A stretch of DNA of 8,514 nucleotides, taken from assembly GCA_904501675.1 (NCBI GenBank), contig CAJGCL010000084.1, positions 1-8,514 of the forward strand, read 5' to 3'. Source of the stretch: Clostridiaceae bacterium (lineage in GTDB: Bacteria > Bacillota > Clostridia > Oscillospirales > Acutalibacteraceae). The translations under genes and the position numbers were made by a program. Under the pieces are notes generated by a model. It was not told where the DNA came from. It ran no database searches and saw nothing but the letters and a program-made list of their open reading frames with translations. Below are positions 1-7,204 of this stretch, one piece after another (the first letter of the stretch is position 1; each line of letters begins with the position of its first letter).

Positions 1-1
1 A

Positions 2-1738
2 TTCTCACTCATAAACAGCAATCGTGAATATGCAGTTTCCGGTTACACAGGCACTCCTGTTGATGTTGTTATTCCAGTGGAATACGAGGGTAAACCTGTA
101 ACCTTTATTGCTGACTCCGCTTTTGACTTTTGTAAAACCATTAAAACACTTACAATTCCCAATAGCGTCAAATCAATTGGACAAAGTTCATTTAGATACT
201 CAACAATAGAACAGGTCAATATTGAAGATAACGGATTAACATATATAGGCGACAACGCTTTTAGCAGTTGTTCGTCACTAAAGAGTATAAATTTACCTAA
301 CTCGCTAACGCACATCTACGGCTTTGCTTTTGATGGTTGCACATCACTTGAAAAAGTTGTATTCCCGAATTCATTAATAGAAATCAATAGATACGCTTTC
401 GCAAACTGCAAATCACTTTCAGAATTAACAATACCCGGTAGTGTAAAAGCAATCGAAGCATATGCCTTTAACGGTTGTAGTGGCATAAAAAGCATTACCT
501 TCCTTGATGGTGTTCAGGGCGTTTCTTCTGCATTTGAGGATTGTGTTAACTTAGAAAAAATAGATTTACCAAATACGCACGTAAACCTTATGGCTTCTTA
601 CTTCAAGGGCTCAAAAATTTACAAGGATAAAAATAGCTGGTACGGAGATTCATTCTACATTGACAACCAGCTTATCAACACCACTTGGTATATCCACGGA
701 ACCCGAACAGTACGACCTGGAACAACCCATATAAACCCAAATGCGTATGACGGCACTAAAAATCTCATAGCTATAACACTTCCTGCTAGTGTTAAATATA
801 TTGGTGATAATGCTTTCAGCAATTCATCCATAAGTATTATTTATTACGAAGGAACAGAAAGCCAGTTCAAACAAATTGATTTAGGGAACAACGTAACACA
901 TCTTGAAAATATGGTTGTTGTTTGCGGAATAAATAAAAGCAATGTTCCTAAAACACCAAAAATAAAAAGCGTTGGAAATGTTGCCGGTGGTGTTCAGATC
1001 ACATGGAACAAGGTAGCTAACGCTGACCTTTATGCTGTATACAGACGTGGTACAAGTTCAACAAGATGGACGCTTCTTGGTGTAACAACAGAAACCGCTG
1101 TTATTGATATGTCAGCTACCCACAGACAATATTGGCGCTACTCCGTACAGGCTTTGAATGATGATGGTGTAAGCAATTTCGACTACAACGGAAAATATCT
1201 CAAATATGTTGAAACACCAAAACTCACAGGATTACAAAACCACAAAAACGGCATTTTGCTTAGTTGGAGAGAAGTTACAGGTGCCTCAGGTTACCGTGTT
1301 TACAGACGAGAAGCCGGAAAAAGCTGGAAATATCTTGGTACAGTAAAAACCACAGAATACCTAGACAAAGCCATTAAAAATAATAACGGAAAATATTACA
1401 GATATACAGTAAGAGCTGTTGTTGATGGCAGATATAGCGGTTTTGAAGACTATTTATACACAATGCGCCTTACAGCACCAAAGCTTGTGAGCGCTAAATA
1501 CAATGACGATTTCAAGCTTGTACTTAAGTGGAAACCCGCTCCTTCTGCAACAGGATACGATATATATGGTTATAATATTTACCACGAGTATTGGGAATAT
1601 ATTGGCCATGTAAATGGTGGCAAAAAAACATCGTATACTTTTAAAGACAGCGGACCAACCGCATCTAAATATAGAAAATATTCTGTAGTTGCAACCAACG
1701 GAAAGTACAAAAGCGAACTGGATACAACCGGTATATAA
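2..1738 (+). CDS. BspA-like leucine-rich-repeat surface protein with fibronectin-III-like domains (5' partial)
   Basis: The reading frame is open from base 2 with no upstream stop, so the start and any signal peptide lie outside the window. 578 residues are visible. Residues about 20-205 are LRR_5/BspA repeats (pattern I-x-x-x-A-F-x-x-C-x-S-L-x-x-I-x-I-P-x-S-V). The conserved Phe recurs at visible residues 41, 64, 87, 110, 133, 156, 178 and 201, so the period is 23 (once 22). A degenerate 71-residue stretch follows, then a last repeat at Phe272. Residues about 316-403, 405-490 and 491-578 are three fibronectin-III-like domains, the first two sharing a W-x-x-(V)-x-x-A-x-x-Y-x-V-Y-R-R core. Proteins of this family are usually secreted or surface-bound and mediate adhesion. 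No LPXTG motif, C-terminal membrane helix or dockerin is visible at the C-terminus, so anchoring must lie upstream or the protein is released. The ligand is unknown. An internal GTG at base 77 is not the start. Confidence 0.88.
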   Translation, partial: FSLINSNREYAVSGYTGTPVDVVIPVEYEGKPVTFIADSAFDFCKTIKTLTIPNSVKSIGQSSFRYSTIEQVNIEDNGLTYIGDNAFSSCSSLKSINLPNSLTHIYGFAFDGCTSLEKVVFPNSLIEINRYAFANCKSLSELTIPGSVKAIEAYAFNGCSGIKSITFLDGVQGVSSAFEDCVNLEKIDLPNTHVNLMASYFKGSKIYKDKNSWYGDSFYIDNQLINTTWYIHGTRTVRPGTTHINPNAYDGTKNLIAITLPASVKYIGDNAFSNSSISIIYYEGTESQFKQIDLGNNVTHLENMVVVCGINKSNVPKTPKIKSVGNVAGGVQITWNKVANADLYAVYRRGTSSTRWTLLGVTTETAVIDMSATHRQYWRYSVQALNDDGVSNFDYNGKYLKYVETPKLTGLQNHKNGILLSWREVTGASGYRVYRREAGKSWKYLGTVKTTEYLDKAIKNNNGKYYRYTVRAVVDGRYSGFEDYLYTMRLTAPKLVSAKYNDDFKLVLKWKPAPSATGYDIYGYNIYHEYWEYIGHVNGGKKTSYTFKDSGPTASKYRKYSVVATNGKYKSELDTTGI

Positions 1739-1750
1739 TTAACCAAACAT

Positions 1751-1792
1751 AAATAGAAGCAACCTACCCCAAAAGGTAGGTTGCTTCTATTT
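1751..1792. terminator. Bidirectional rho-independent terminator between convergent genes
   Basis: A perfect 18-bp inverted repeat (left arm 1751-1768, right arm 1775-1792) encloses a 6-base loop (CCAAAA). The outer part of the stem is A/T-rich, so each strand gives a hairpin ending in a U-rich stretch. It lies 12 bases after the stop of the + strand surface-protein gene, and its last base is also the last base of the lysA stop codon on the - strand. It therefore probably ends both transcripts. Confidence 0.88.
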
Positions 1793-3087
1793 TACATATC
1801 ATTTCTTATAATATCCTCTAATGTTTCGCCTTTGACTGCAACGTAATCTTCTTCTCCATTCACCATTATAATAGGAAGTTTTGGAATTCTGTTGTAGTTT
1901 GAAGCCATTGAGTAGTTATATGCGCCTGTTGTAAGAACTGCAATAAGGTCTCCCCTTTTTACAGAATCAGGAAGCATTATTTTCGGCTGAATAATATCGC
2001 CGCTTTCGCAGCATCTGCCAACAAGGTCGCAAAGGAATGTGCAATTCTCATCTGCCTTATCAGCAGCAACAACTGAGTACTCTGACTCATAAAGAGCGTA
2101 GCGCGGATTATCGCTCATACCGCCATCTATAGAAACATAGTTTTTATAGCCCTCAATACGCTTTACATTACCGACTCTGTAGAGCGTGATACCAGCATCT
2201 GCAACAATGCTTCTGCCCGGCTCCATATGAACCTCGGGAACATTGAGAGAAAGCTCTGCACACTTTGATTTAACAAACTCCGCAACCTGACGGATATTAT
2301 CTTCAATATCAATTTCAGGGTCGTTTTCGGTATACCTTACGCCATAGCCACCGCCAAGGTCAAGCACCCTTGCCTCAAAGCCTGTTTCGGCTTTTACATC
2401 TGCAATAAACTGGAGCATTATTTCCGCAGAGCGTACAAACACGCTTGATTCAAAAAGCTGAGAGCCAACATGGCAATGGAAGCCTGCAAGGTCAATGTTA
2501 GGTAAAGCGAGTGCCTTTTTTGTAATCTCCATAGCAGCGCCGGTTTCGATAGGAAAACCGAACTTTGAATCCACCTTGCCGGTGTTAACAGCTTCATAGG
2601 TGTGAGTATCAATACCCGGCGTTACACGAAAGATTATCTTCTGCTTAATGCCTCTTTCGCCTGTAAACTTATTGATTGCTTCAAGCTCCTCTTCATTATC
2701 GCAAGCGAAGCAACCAACACCGCAATCCATAGCAAAATTTATATCATAATCGTTTTTGCTGTTGGAGTGAAAGCAAACATTCTGCATATTAAAGCCTGAT
2801 TTCATAGCGGTATATATTTCACCGCATGAAACAACATCGGCACACATACCCTCAGACTCTACAATATTATAAATCTTTTTGAAAGAGCACGCTTTACTTG
2901 CAAAAAACGGCTTTGCATTCTCACCGAAATACTGATGCATAGCATTTACATACTTGCCACAGTTCTCGCGGATTTTCTGCTCATCCATTACGTATATTGG
3001 CGAGCCGTATTTTTCTGCTAATTCAACAGTGCTTCTGCCACCAAAGTAAAGGATATTATTTTTTATCGATAAATTGTTTGAAATCAT
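1792..3087 (-). CDS. lysA: Diaminopimelate decarboxylase LysA
   Basis: This PLP enzyme decarboxylates meso-diaminopimelate to L-lysine and CO2, the last step of lysine synthesis in the cytoplasm. The 431 residues match the usual family length. Visible motifs are the PLP lysine in F-A-S-K-A (Lys65), H-V-G-S-Q at 206-210, the phosphate-binding D-L-G-G-G-Y-G at 243-249, E-P-G-R-S at 289-293, C-E-S-G-D with active-site Cys360 (supplied across the dimer in the family), and G-A-Y-N-Y-S-M-A-S-N-Y-N at 388-399. These form the alanine-racemase-like barrel (about 30-290) and the C-terminal beta domain. The ATG start overlaps the dapA stop as ATGA (3084-3087), so translation is probably coupled to dapA. 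It is the last gene of the riboswitch-controlled operon. Ornithine or arginine decarboxylases of the same fold are less likely because of the C-E-S-G-D and adjoining motifs. Confidence 0.96.
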   Translation of the reverse strand: MISNNLSIKNNILYFGGRSTVELAEKYGSPIYVMDEQKIRENCGKYVNAMHQYFGENAKPFFASKACSFKKIYNIVESEGMCADVVSCGEIYTAMKSGFNMQNVCFHSNSKNDYDINFAMDCGVGCFACDNEEELEAINKFTGERGIKQKIIFRVTPGIDTHTYEAVNTGKVDSKFGFPIETGAAMEITKKALALPNIDLAGFHCHVGSQLFESSVFVRSAEIMLQFIADVKAETGFEARVLDLGGGYGVRYTENDPEIDIEDNIRQVAEFVKSKCAELSLNVPEVHMEPGRSIVADAGITLYRVGNVKRIEGYKNYVSIDGGMSDNPRYALYESEYSVVAADKADENCTFLCDLVGRCCESGDIIQPKIMLPDSVKRGDLIAVLTTGAYNYSMASNYNRIPKLPIIMVNGEEDYVAVKGETLEDIIRNDM

Positions 3088-3971
3088 ACATTAAGTCCTT
3101 GTTCTCTCATAAGAGCGCGCATTTTTGCTTCATTTTCAGGCTCCATTGTTGTAAGAGGAAGGCGAACATAGTTTTCACCATAGCCTATTGCAGCAGTTGC
3201 GGCTTTTACAGGGATTGGGTTAACCTCACAGAAAAGTGAGTTAATAAGAGGAAGAAGATCAAGCTGAATCTTGCAGCTTCCTGCAAGGTCGCCTGCAAAG
3301 AACTTATCGCAAAGCTCAACAGTCTTCTTTGGAAGAATATTTGCAACAACAGAAATAACGCCTTTTCCGCCTAAAGACATAAGAGGAACAATCTGATCAT
3401 CGTTACCTGAATAGATATCAAATTCGCCATTTGTAAGCGCAGCAATTTCAGCAACCTGAGAAATGTTACCGCTAGCTTCCTTAATACCAACTATATTCTC
3501 GTGCTTTGCAAGAATTGCACAAGAAGCAGGAGTTAAATTACAACCTGTTCTTGAAGGAACATTGTAAAGAATGCAAGGCTTTGTTGAAGCATCTGCAATA
3601 GCGGTAAATGATTCAATAAGACCGCGTTGAGTTGCTTTATTGTAATAAGGAGTTACAAGAAGCATTGCGTCGCAACCGATTTCACAAGCATATTTTGTAA
3701 GCTCAATAGCGTATGCTGTATCGTTTGAGCCTGTACCTGCAACAATCGGAACTCTGCCCTTTACTACATCTACTGAAAACTTGAGAACTTCTTTGTGTTC
3801 TTCGTCTGTAAGAGTTGAACCCTCGCCTGTTGTACCTGCAACAACAAGAGCGTTTACACCCTCTGATATCTGCCACTCAAGAAGTCTTTCAAAAGCTTCA
3901 TAATCAACGCCGTTTGCATTCATTGGGGTAACAATAGCTGTACCTACACCTGTAAAAACTGTTTTCTTCAT
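3084..3971 (-). CDS. dapA: 4-hydroxy-tetrahydrodipicolinate synthase DapA
   Basis: DapA condenses pyruvate with aspartate semialdehyde, the first committed step towards diaminopimelate (cell wall) and lysine. The 295 residues match the family length. Visible in the TIM barrel are G-T-T-G-E-G at 46-51, Tyr109/Tyr110 in T-P-Y-Y-N, Y-N-V-P-S-R-T-G at 136-143 (catalytic Tyr136; Arg141 expected to bind the substrate carboxylate), the Schiff-base lysine Lys164 in G-I-K-E-A-S-G, and Y-S-G-N-D at 187-191. The ATG at 3971 is chosen because it has a strong GAAGGAG nine bases upstream and begins M-K-K-T-V-F-T-G, the usual family N-terminus. The frame stays open to 4202, but that 77-residue extension is translated riboswitch sequence and is not coding. 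Other members of the fold (N-acetylneuraminate lyase, KDG aldolase) are unlikely given the lysA partner and the lysine riboswitch. Confidence 0.96.
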   Translation of the reverse strand: MKKTVFTGVGTAIVTPMNANGVDYEAFERLLEWQISEGVNALVVAGTTGEGSTLTDEEHKEVLKFSVDVVKGRVPIVAGTGSNDTAYAIELTKYACEIGCDAMLLVTPYYNKATQRGLIESFTAIADASTKPCILYNVPSRTGCNLTPASCAILAKHENIVGIKEASGNISQVAEIAALTNGEFDIYSGNDDQIVPLMSLGGKGVISVVANILPKKTVELCDKFFAGDLAGSCKIQLDLLPLINSLFCEVNPIPVKAATAAIGYGENYVRLPLTTMEPENEAKMRALMREQGLNV

Positions 3972-3980
3972 TGTGGAATT

Positions 3981-3987
3981 CTCCTTC
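3981..3987 (-). promoter_or_regulatory. Ribosome binding site of dapA
   Basis: The - strand reads GAAGGAG followed by nine bases and the ATG at 3971. It fixes the dapA start well inside the longer open frame. It begins immediately after the U-tract of the riboswitch terminator with no gap, so only read-through transcripts carry it. Confidence 0.85.
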
Positions 3988-4019
3988 AAAAAAATAATAG
4001 CTGCCGAAAAGCAACTATC
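3988..4019 (-). terminator. Riboswitch-controlled intrinsic terminator upstream of dapA
   Basis: On the - strand AUAGUUGC (4018-4011), loop UUUUCG and GCAGCUAU (4004-3997) form an 8-bp stem with one G-U pair. A run of seven U (3994-3988) follows two bases later. The 5' arm can instead pair over eight bases (4020-4013 with 4062-4055) with the 3' side of the aptamer closing helix, giving an antiterminator. This is the OFF module expected of a transcriptional lysine riboswitch. Confidence 0.85.
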
Positions 4020-4053
4020 TACATAAATATACACATACAGTATAAAATTATGG

Positions 4054-4220
4054 AAGATAGCTCTCCATCCTAAAAGGATGACAACAATAAGGATATTATT
4101 CCTTATTGCCAGACCGACCTTTGCCAGAAGTCGACTTCGGCACCTGCTCCTTTCACCACAGCGGCTTTTGGCAAGCCTTCGCGCTTTGGTTACTGATAAC
4201 AAAATGCACCTCTATCGGTT
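4054..4220 (-). promoter_or_regulatory. Lysine riboswitch (L-box) aptamer controlling dapA-lysA
   Basis: Read on the - strand, this leader carries the conserved L-box elements in the right order: GAUAGAGGUGC at the 5' end, an AGUA near the first internal hairpin, GGUGAAAGG, GCCGAAG, then a hairpin and U-G-U-C-A with a short hairpin before GGAGAGCUAUC. P1 closes between 4212-4216 and 4056-4060 (GAUAG with CUAUC). Two clear peripheral hairpins are 4085-4093 with 4100-4108 (9 bp) and 4066-4070 with 4076-4080 (5 bp). The match to the B. subtilis lysC leader is from memory. Lysine binding should stabilise P1, which frees the downstream terminator arm and stops transcription before dapA. Gene context (dapA-lysA) agrees. 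Confidence 0.93.
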
Positions 4221-4226
4221 GTTAAT

Positions 4227-4255
4227 AATATATCATAGCAAAATTTCAAAGTCAA
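4227..4255 (-). promoter_or_regulatory. Sigma-A-type promoter of the dapA-lysA operon
   Basis: On the - strand TTGACT (4255-4250) is followed by a 17-base spacer and TATATT (4232-4227). The predicted transcript starts near 4220, about five bases before the conserved GAUAGAGGUGC of the riboswitch, which is the expected placement. The rest of this gap (4256-4324) is AT-rich and shows no further gene. Confidence 0.85.
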
Positions 4256-4324
4256 CTATAAAAACACACAAATACACAGAAAAATATAGTATTTTTATTA
4301 TGTACTTTACAGTATAATACTAGA

Positions 4325-4352
4325 AAGCCTTGAGAAATACACCTCAAGGCTT
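4325..4352 (-). terminator. Probable terminator of the four-gene operon
   Basis: A perfect 10-bp inverted repeat (4325-4334 with 4343-4352, 8-base loop) sits 12 bases after the stop of the flavodiiron gene. The U-tract on the - strand is short (UUUC then AU-rich), so termination may be incomplete. The dapA promoter lies about 70 bases further on in the same direction. Confidence 0.65.
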
Positions 4353-4364
4353 ATCAATTTAATA

Positions 4365-5519
4365 TTATTTGCAAAGTTCTTTTGCAAGAGCTTCAATTTG
4401 AGCTTCGCTTTCGTCGTTCAATGCAGAAAGAATTTTAACTGTGTTCTCGCAATATGTGAGGTTTTTACTTCCGTCAAGCATTTTAAGCATTACTTTAGAT
4501 GCAACAGGCGCCCAGCTACCATTTTCTACAAATGCAACTGTACGATTTCTGTAGCCACGTTCTGTAAGGTGGTTTATAAATTCCTTCATAAACGGGAATA
4601 CATCTGAGTTATAAGTTGTTGTAGCAAGAACAAGTTTATCATAACGGAAAGCATCCTCTACAGCTTCCGCCATATCGCACCTTGCAAGGTCATTCACAGT
4701 AACCTTCGGGCAACCATTTCCCCTGAGCTTATCTGCAAGAAGCTCAACAGCCTTTTTTGTGTTACCGTAAACTGATGTGTACGCTATTACAACGCCTTTC
4801 TCCTCCACCTCATAGCTTGACCATGTATTATATAAACCAAGATAATAACCTAAATCATCCTTAAGCACAGGACCATGAAGAGGACAAATGATTTCAATAT
4901 CAAGCGTTGCAGCCTTTTTGAGAAGAGCCTGAGTCTGAGCTCCATATTTACCAACAATGCCGAAATAGTAGCGTCTTGCCTCGCAAGCCCAGTCTTCTTC
5001 TACATCAAGAGCGCCGAATTTACCGAAGCCGTCAGCAGAGAAAAGCACCTTATCAAAGCTATCATAAGTAACAATTACTTCAGGCCAATGAACCATTGGA
5101 GCAGTAACGAATGTAAGGTTATGCTTACCGAGAGAAAGCGTATCGCCCTCACCTACAACAATCTGCTTATCTTCAAGCTCTAAGCCAAAAAACTGCTTCA
5201 TCATAGCAAAAGCCTTAGCTGATGAAACCACAACTGCATCGGGATAAGCTTCAACAAAGCTTGTGATATTTGAAGAGTGGTCAGGCTCCATATGCTGAAC
5301 AACAAGATAATCAGGGGCTCTGCCGTTAAGCACAGCCTTTATATTATTTAACCATTCATCAGTAAAATTTGCATCTACAGTATCCATAATTGCAATCTTT
5401 TCATCCAGGATTGCATATGAATTATACGCCATACCGTTAGGAACATCGTACTGTCCCTCAAATAAATCTATATCGTGGTCATTAACGCCAATATACTTAA
5501 TATCATTTGTAATTATCAT
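4365..5519 (-). CDS. Class A flavodiiron protein (O2/NO reductase, FprA type)
   Basis: Flavodiiron proteins reduce O2 to water and/or NO to N2O in the cytoplasm of anaerobes, taking electrons from rubredoxin or coenzyme F420. The 384 residues show the minimal two-domain form. The N-terminal metallo-beta-lactamase domain (about 1-240) has every expected diiron ligand: His76, Glu78, Asp80 and His81 in H-M-E-P-D-H, His144 in M-V-H-W-P-E, Asp163 in S-A-D-G-F-G, and His215 in C-P-L-H-G-P. The C-terminal flavodoxin domain (about 242-384) has the FMN loop Y-T-S-V-Y-G-N-T-K-K at 247-256 and an aromatic FMN-site segment E-N-G-S-W-A-P at 332-338. No fused rubredoxin or flavin reductase is present and no rubredoxin gene is nearby, so the donor is encoded elsewhere. 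The ATG at 5519 has AGAGGT five bases upstream. It is the last gene of the operon, 29 bases after the hydrolase gene. O2 versus NO preference cannot be read from sequence. Confidence 0.95.
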   Translation of the reverse strand: MIITNDIKYIGVNDHDIDLFEGQYDVPNGMAYNSYAILDEKIAIMDTVDANFTDEWLNNIKAVLNGRAPDYLVVQHMEPDHSSNITSFVEAYPDAVVVSSAKAFAMMKQFFGLELEDKQIVVGEGDTLSLGKHNLTFVTAPMVHWPEVIVTYDSFDKVLFSADGFGKFGALDVEEDWACEARRYYFGIVGKYGAQTQALLKKAATLDIEIICPLHGPVLKDDLGYYLGLYNTWSSYEVEEKGVVIAYTSVYGNTKKAVELLADKLRGNGCPKVTVNDLARCDMAEAVEDAFRYDKLVLATTTYNSDVFPFMKEFINHLTERGYRNRTVAFVENGSWAPVASKVMLKMLDGSKNLTYCENTVKILSALNDESEAQIEALAKELCK

Positions 5520-5548
5520 TTTTTACCTCTTTAAATTTTATATGTTTA

Positions 5549-6247
5549 TTACTCTATAGTTGCTGTATGTGGTCTATGGTCTGCCGCTACAATTGCAGGA
5601 ATATCCGCTTCAAGTACCTTAACGTCAGGAGTTACAAATATGTAGTCAATCTTCCTGTTAGGTTTGTCTGACGGGAAGCTTACAAGTGGCTCGGAGAACA
5701 CATACGCAGTATCTTTCATGCATTCCCTGATAGGTAAAAGAATTTCATTTTCAGGGCGAACATTGAAATCCCCCATAAGTATACATTTCTCTTTTTCAAG
5801 GTTTGCAAGCACTGTTTCAACTGCGTTTATATGCTCATCGTGATTAAGCCCAAAGTGAGTACATAAAACAGTAAAGCCATTCTGAAGCGTTACCTTTAAA
5901 ATGCAACGTGTTTCGTAGAGCTGGTCCCCTGTTTTTTCCTCAGGGTCGGGAATAGGTATTGTTTCGGCTTTTACAATAGGAACTCTTGAAATAAAACCAT
6001 TACCAAACCAACCGTCGTCATCCAATATATTAACTGCTTTTGCAAAGTAATGGTACTGCATACCTGTAAGCTCTGCTAATTTTTCTGTCTGACGGGTAAA
6101 ATCTGATTCAGGGTCTTCGTAACGCATTTCCTGAAGGCCTACAATATCTGCTCCACACTTGAGAATCGCATCTGCCATAACCTGATAATCTATTTCTTTG
6201 GTTATGTAATTCATACAGTGCTGTGTATTAAAGGACATTATTTTCAT
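5549..6247 (-). CDS. Endonuclease/exonuclease/phosphatase (EEP) family metal-dependent hydrolase
   Basis: The 232 residues form a complete EEP fold, which covers phosphodiesterases, inositol-polyphosphate phosphatases, sphingomyelinases and nucleases that use Mg2+. Visible motifs in order are M-S-F-N-T-Q with Asn7, D-I-V-G-L-Q-E with metal-binding Glu40, C-T-H-F-G with His131, M-G-D-F-N-V with Asp160 and Asn162, I-D-Y-I-F-V at 200-205, and A-D-H-R-P with Asp223 and His224 (usually S-D-H). No signal peptide or membrane segment is seen, so it is probably cytoplasmic. The ATG at 6247 lies one base after the stop of the oxidoreductase gene. Its GGAG (6260-6257) lies inside that gene, so the two are likely co-expressed. 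It is shorter than typical exonuclease III, and a small phosphoester or sugar-phosphate substrate is plausible but is inference only. Confidence 0.88.
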   Translation of the reverse strand: MKIMSFNTQHCMNYITKEIDYQVMADAILKCGADIVGLQEMRYEDPESDFTRQTEKLAELTGMQYHYFAKAVNILDDDGWFGNGFISRVPIVKAETIPIPDPEEKTGDQLYETRCILKVTLQNGFTVLCTHFGLNHDEHINAVETVLANLEKEKCILMGDFNVRPENEILLPIRECMKDTAYVFSEPLVSFPSDKPNRKIDYIFVTPDVKVLEADIPAIVAADHRPHTATIE

Positions 6248-6248
6248 A

Positions 6249-7199
6249 TTATTTTTCTCCGTATGCCATAACCATCATATGAGTTAAAGCTTTTGCCTCT
6301 TCCATACCGCAACCACCAAGAACGTTTCCGCTAAGGAATTGCTCAAGTGGTGAAGGCAAAGAATCAGGAATTTCTACCGCTACTGTTGCACCATCTGTTT
6401 CTTTAGTGCTTTTAACAACGGCGTTACCTTCCATACGAACAAAGCCGTTTTCACCATGCACCTCTAACACTGTAGGCGATTTATCGGAAACAAAGCCTGT
6501 TTCATTTATGGCAATTGCGCCATTTGAGAACTGCATTACAGTTACTGCGTTATCCTCAACGTTATCAATATTTTTCTGCTCATAGCCCTCATTTTCGCAA
6601 GCAATTGTGAAAACTGATTTTGCGGAAACAGGAAGACCTAAAATCCAATGAGTCAGATACATTCCATGGGCACCTAAATCTATCATAGCGCCACCGCCAC
6701 ACTGCTCTTTATTGAAGAAATGTGGTGGTAACCAGCCTGCAAGAGAACCGCTATGGCAATTGCGGAAGCGCATATAGTTGATTTTGCCTAATTCTCCGCT
6801 ATCTGCTACATTTTTAACTGCAATACGGGCACCGATATATTTTTGAAAAAGAGAAATAACGAACTGAACATTATTGGCTTTTACCGCTTTCTCAACTTCA
6901 ACGCAATCCTCATCAGTTAGAGCAAGCACCTTTTCAGTAAAGATATGTTTACCTGCATTTGCAATTTTAATCATATCCTCTTTATGCTCGTTTGATGCGC
7001 TACATACTATAACGCCCTCGGCATCACTCTTCAAAAGCTCCTCTGGTGATGAGAAACGAGGTATGTTAAACTCCTTTTGGAAAGTCTCGGCAAAAGCGTC
7101 GTTTTTCTCATAGAATCCGACAACCTCGCCCATTTCCATAGCCTTGCGGGTGTATCCACCTGCGTGAACATGCCACACGCCATATATTGCAACCTTCAT
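6249..7199 (-). CDS. Gfo/Idh/MocA-family NAD(P)-dependent oxidoreductase
   Basis: This family oxidises or reduces sugars, inositols and related polyols with NAD(P). From Met at 7199 it has 316 residues. The N-terminal Rossmann part begins M-K-V-A-I-Y-G-V-W-H-V-H, with E-K-V at 89-91 in place of the usual E-K-P (Lys90 kept). The C-terminal domain has the family signature G-G-G-A-M-I-D-L-G-A-H-G at 168-179 (Asp174, His178). No secretion signal is seen, so it is cytoplasmic. Start choice: AAAGG (7213-7209) lies nine bases before the ATG at 7199, against three bases before an in-frame ATG at 7205; a TTG at 7208 is also in frame. The upstream membrane-protein stop (7207-7205) shares a base with the 7205 ATG, so spacing is tight either way. 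The substrate cannot be deduced, as neighbouring genes include no sugar transporter or kinase. Confidence 0.9.
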   Translation of the reverse strand: MKVAIYGVWHVHAGGYTRKAMEMGEVVGFYEKNDAFAETFQKEFNIPRFSSPEELLKSDAEGVIVCSASNEHKEDMIKIANAGKHIFTEKVLALTDEDCVEVEKAVKANNVQFVISLFQKYIGARIAVKNVADSGELGKINYMRFRNCHSGSLAGWLPPHFFNKEQCGGGAMIDLGAHGMYLTHWILGLPVSAKSVFTIACENEGYEQKNIDNVEDNAVTVMQFSNGAIAINETGFVSDKSPTVLEVHGENGFVRMEGNAVVKSTKETDGATVAVEIPDSLPSPLEQFLSGNVLGGCGMEEAKALTHMMVMAYGEK

Positions 7200-7204
7200 A
7201 TTCA

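Noticed and set aside
3972..4202. 77-residue N-terminal extension of dapA
   Set aside because: It translates the riboswitch and terminator, is rich in Arg/Cys with no domain, and the strong ribosome site places the start at 3971.
4078..4317. 79-residue + strand frame opposite the riboswitch
   Set aside because: It lies on the complement of a structured RNA and its promoter and has no ribosome site; its composition reflects the RNA.
4281..4322. TAGTAT...ATACTA inverted repeat upstream of the dapA promoter
   Set aside because: The arms are only six bases, AT-rich and about 24 bases apart. This is expected by chance in such sequence, so no operator is claimed.
4875..5183. 102-residue + strand frame inside the flavodiiron gene
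   Set aside because: It is a shadow of a gene with all catalytic residues intact on the other strand, with no ribosome site or recognisable domain.
5520..5548. Possible separate promoter for the flavodiiron gene
   Set aside because: The 29-base gap contains a ribosome site but no convincing -35/-10 pair. Internal promoters inside the upstream gene cannot be excluded.
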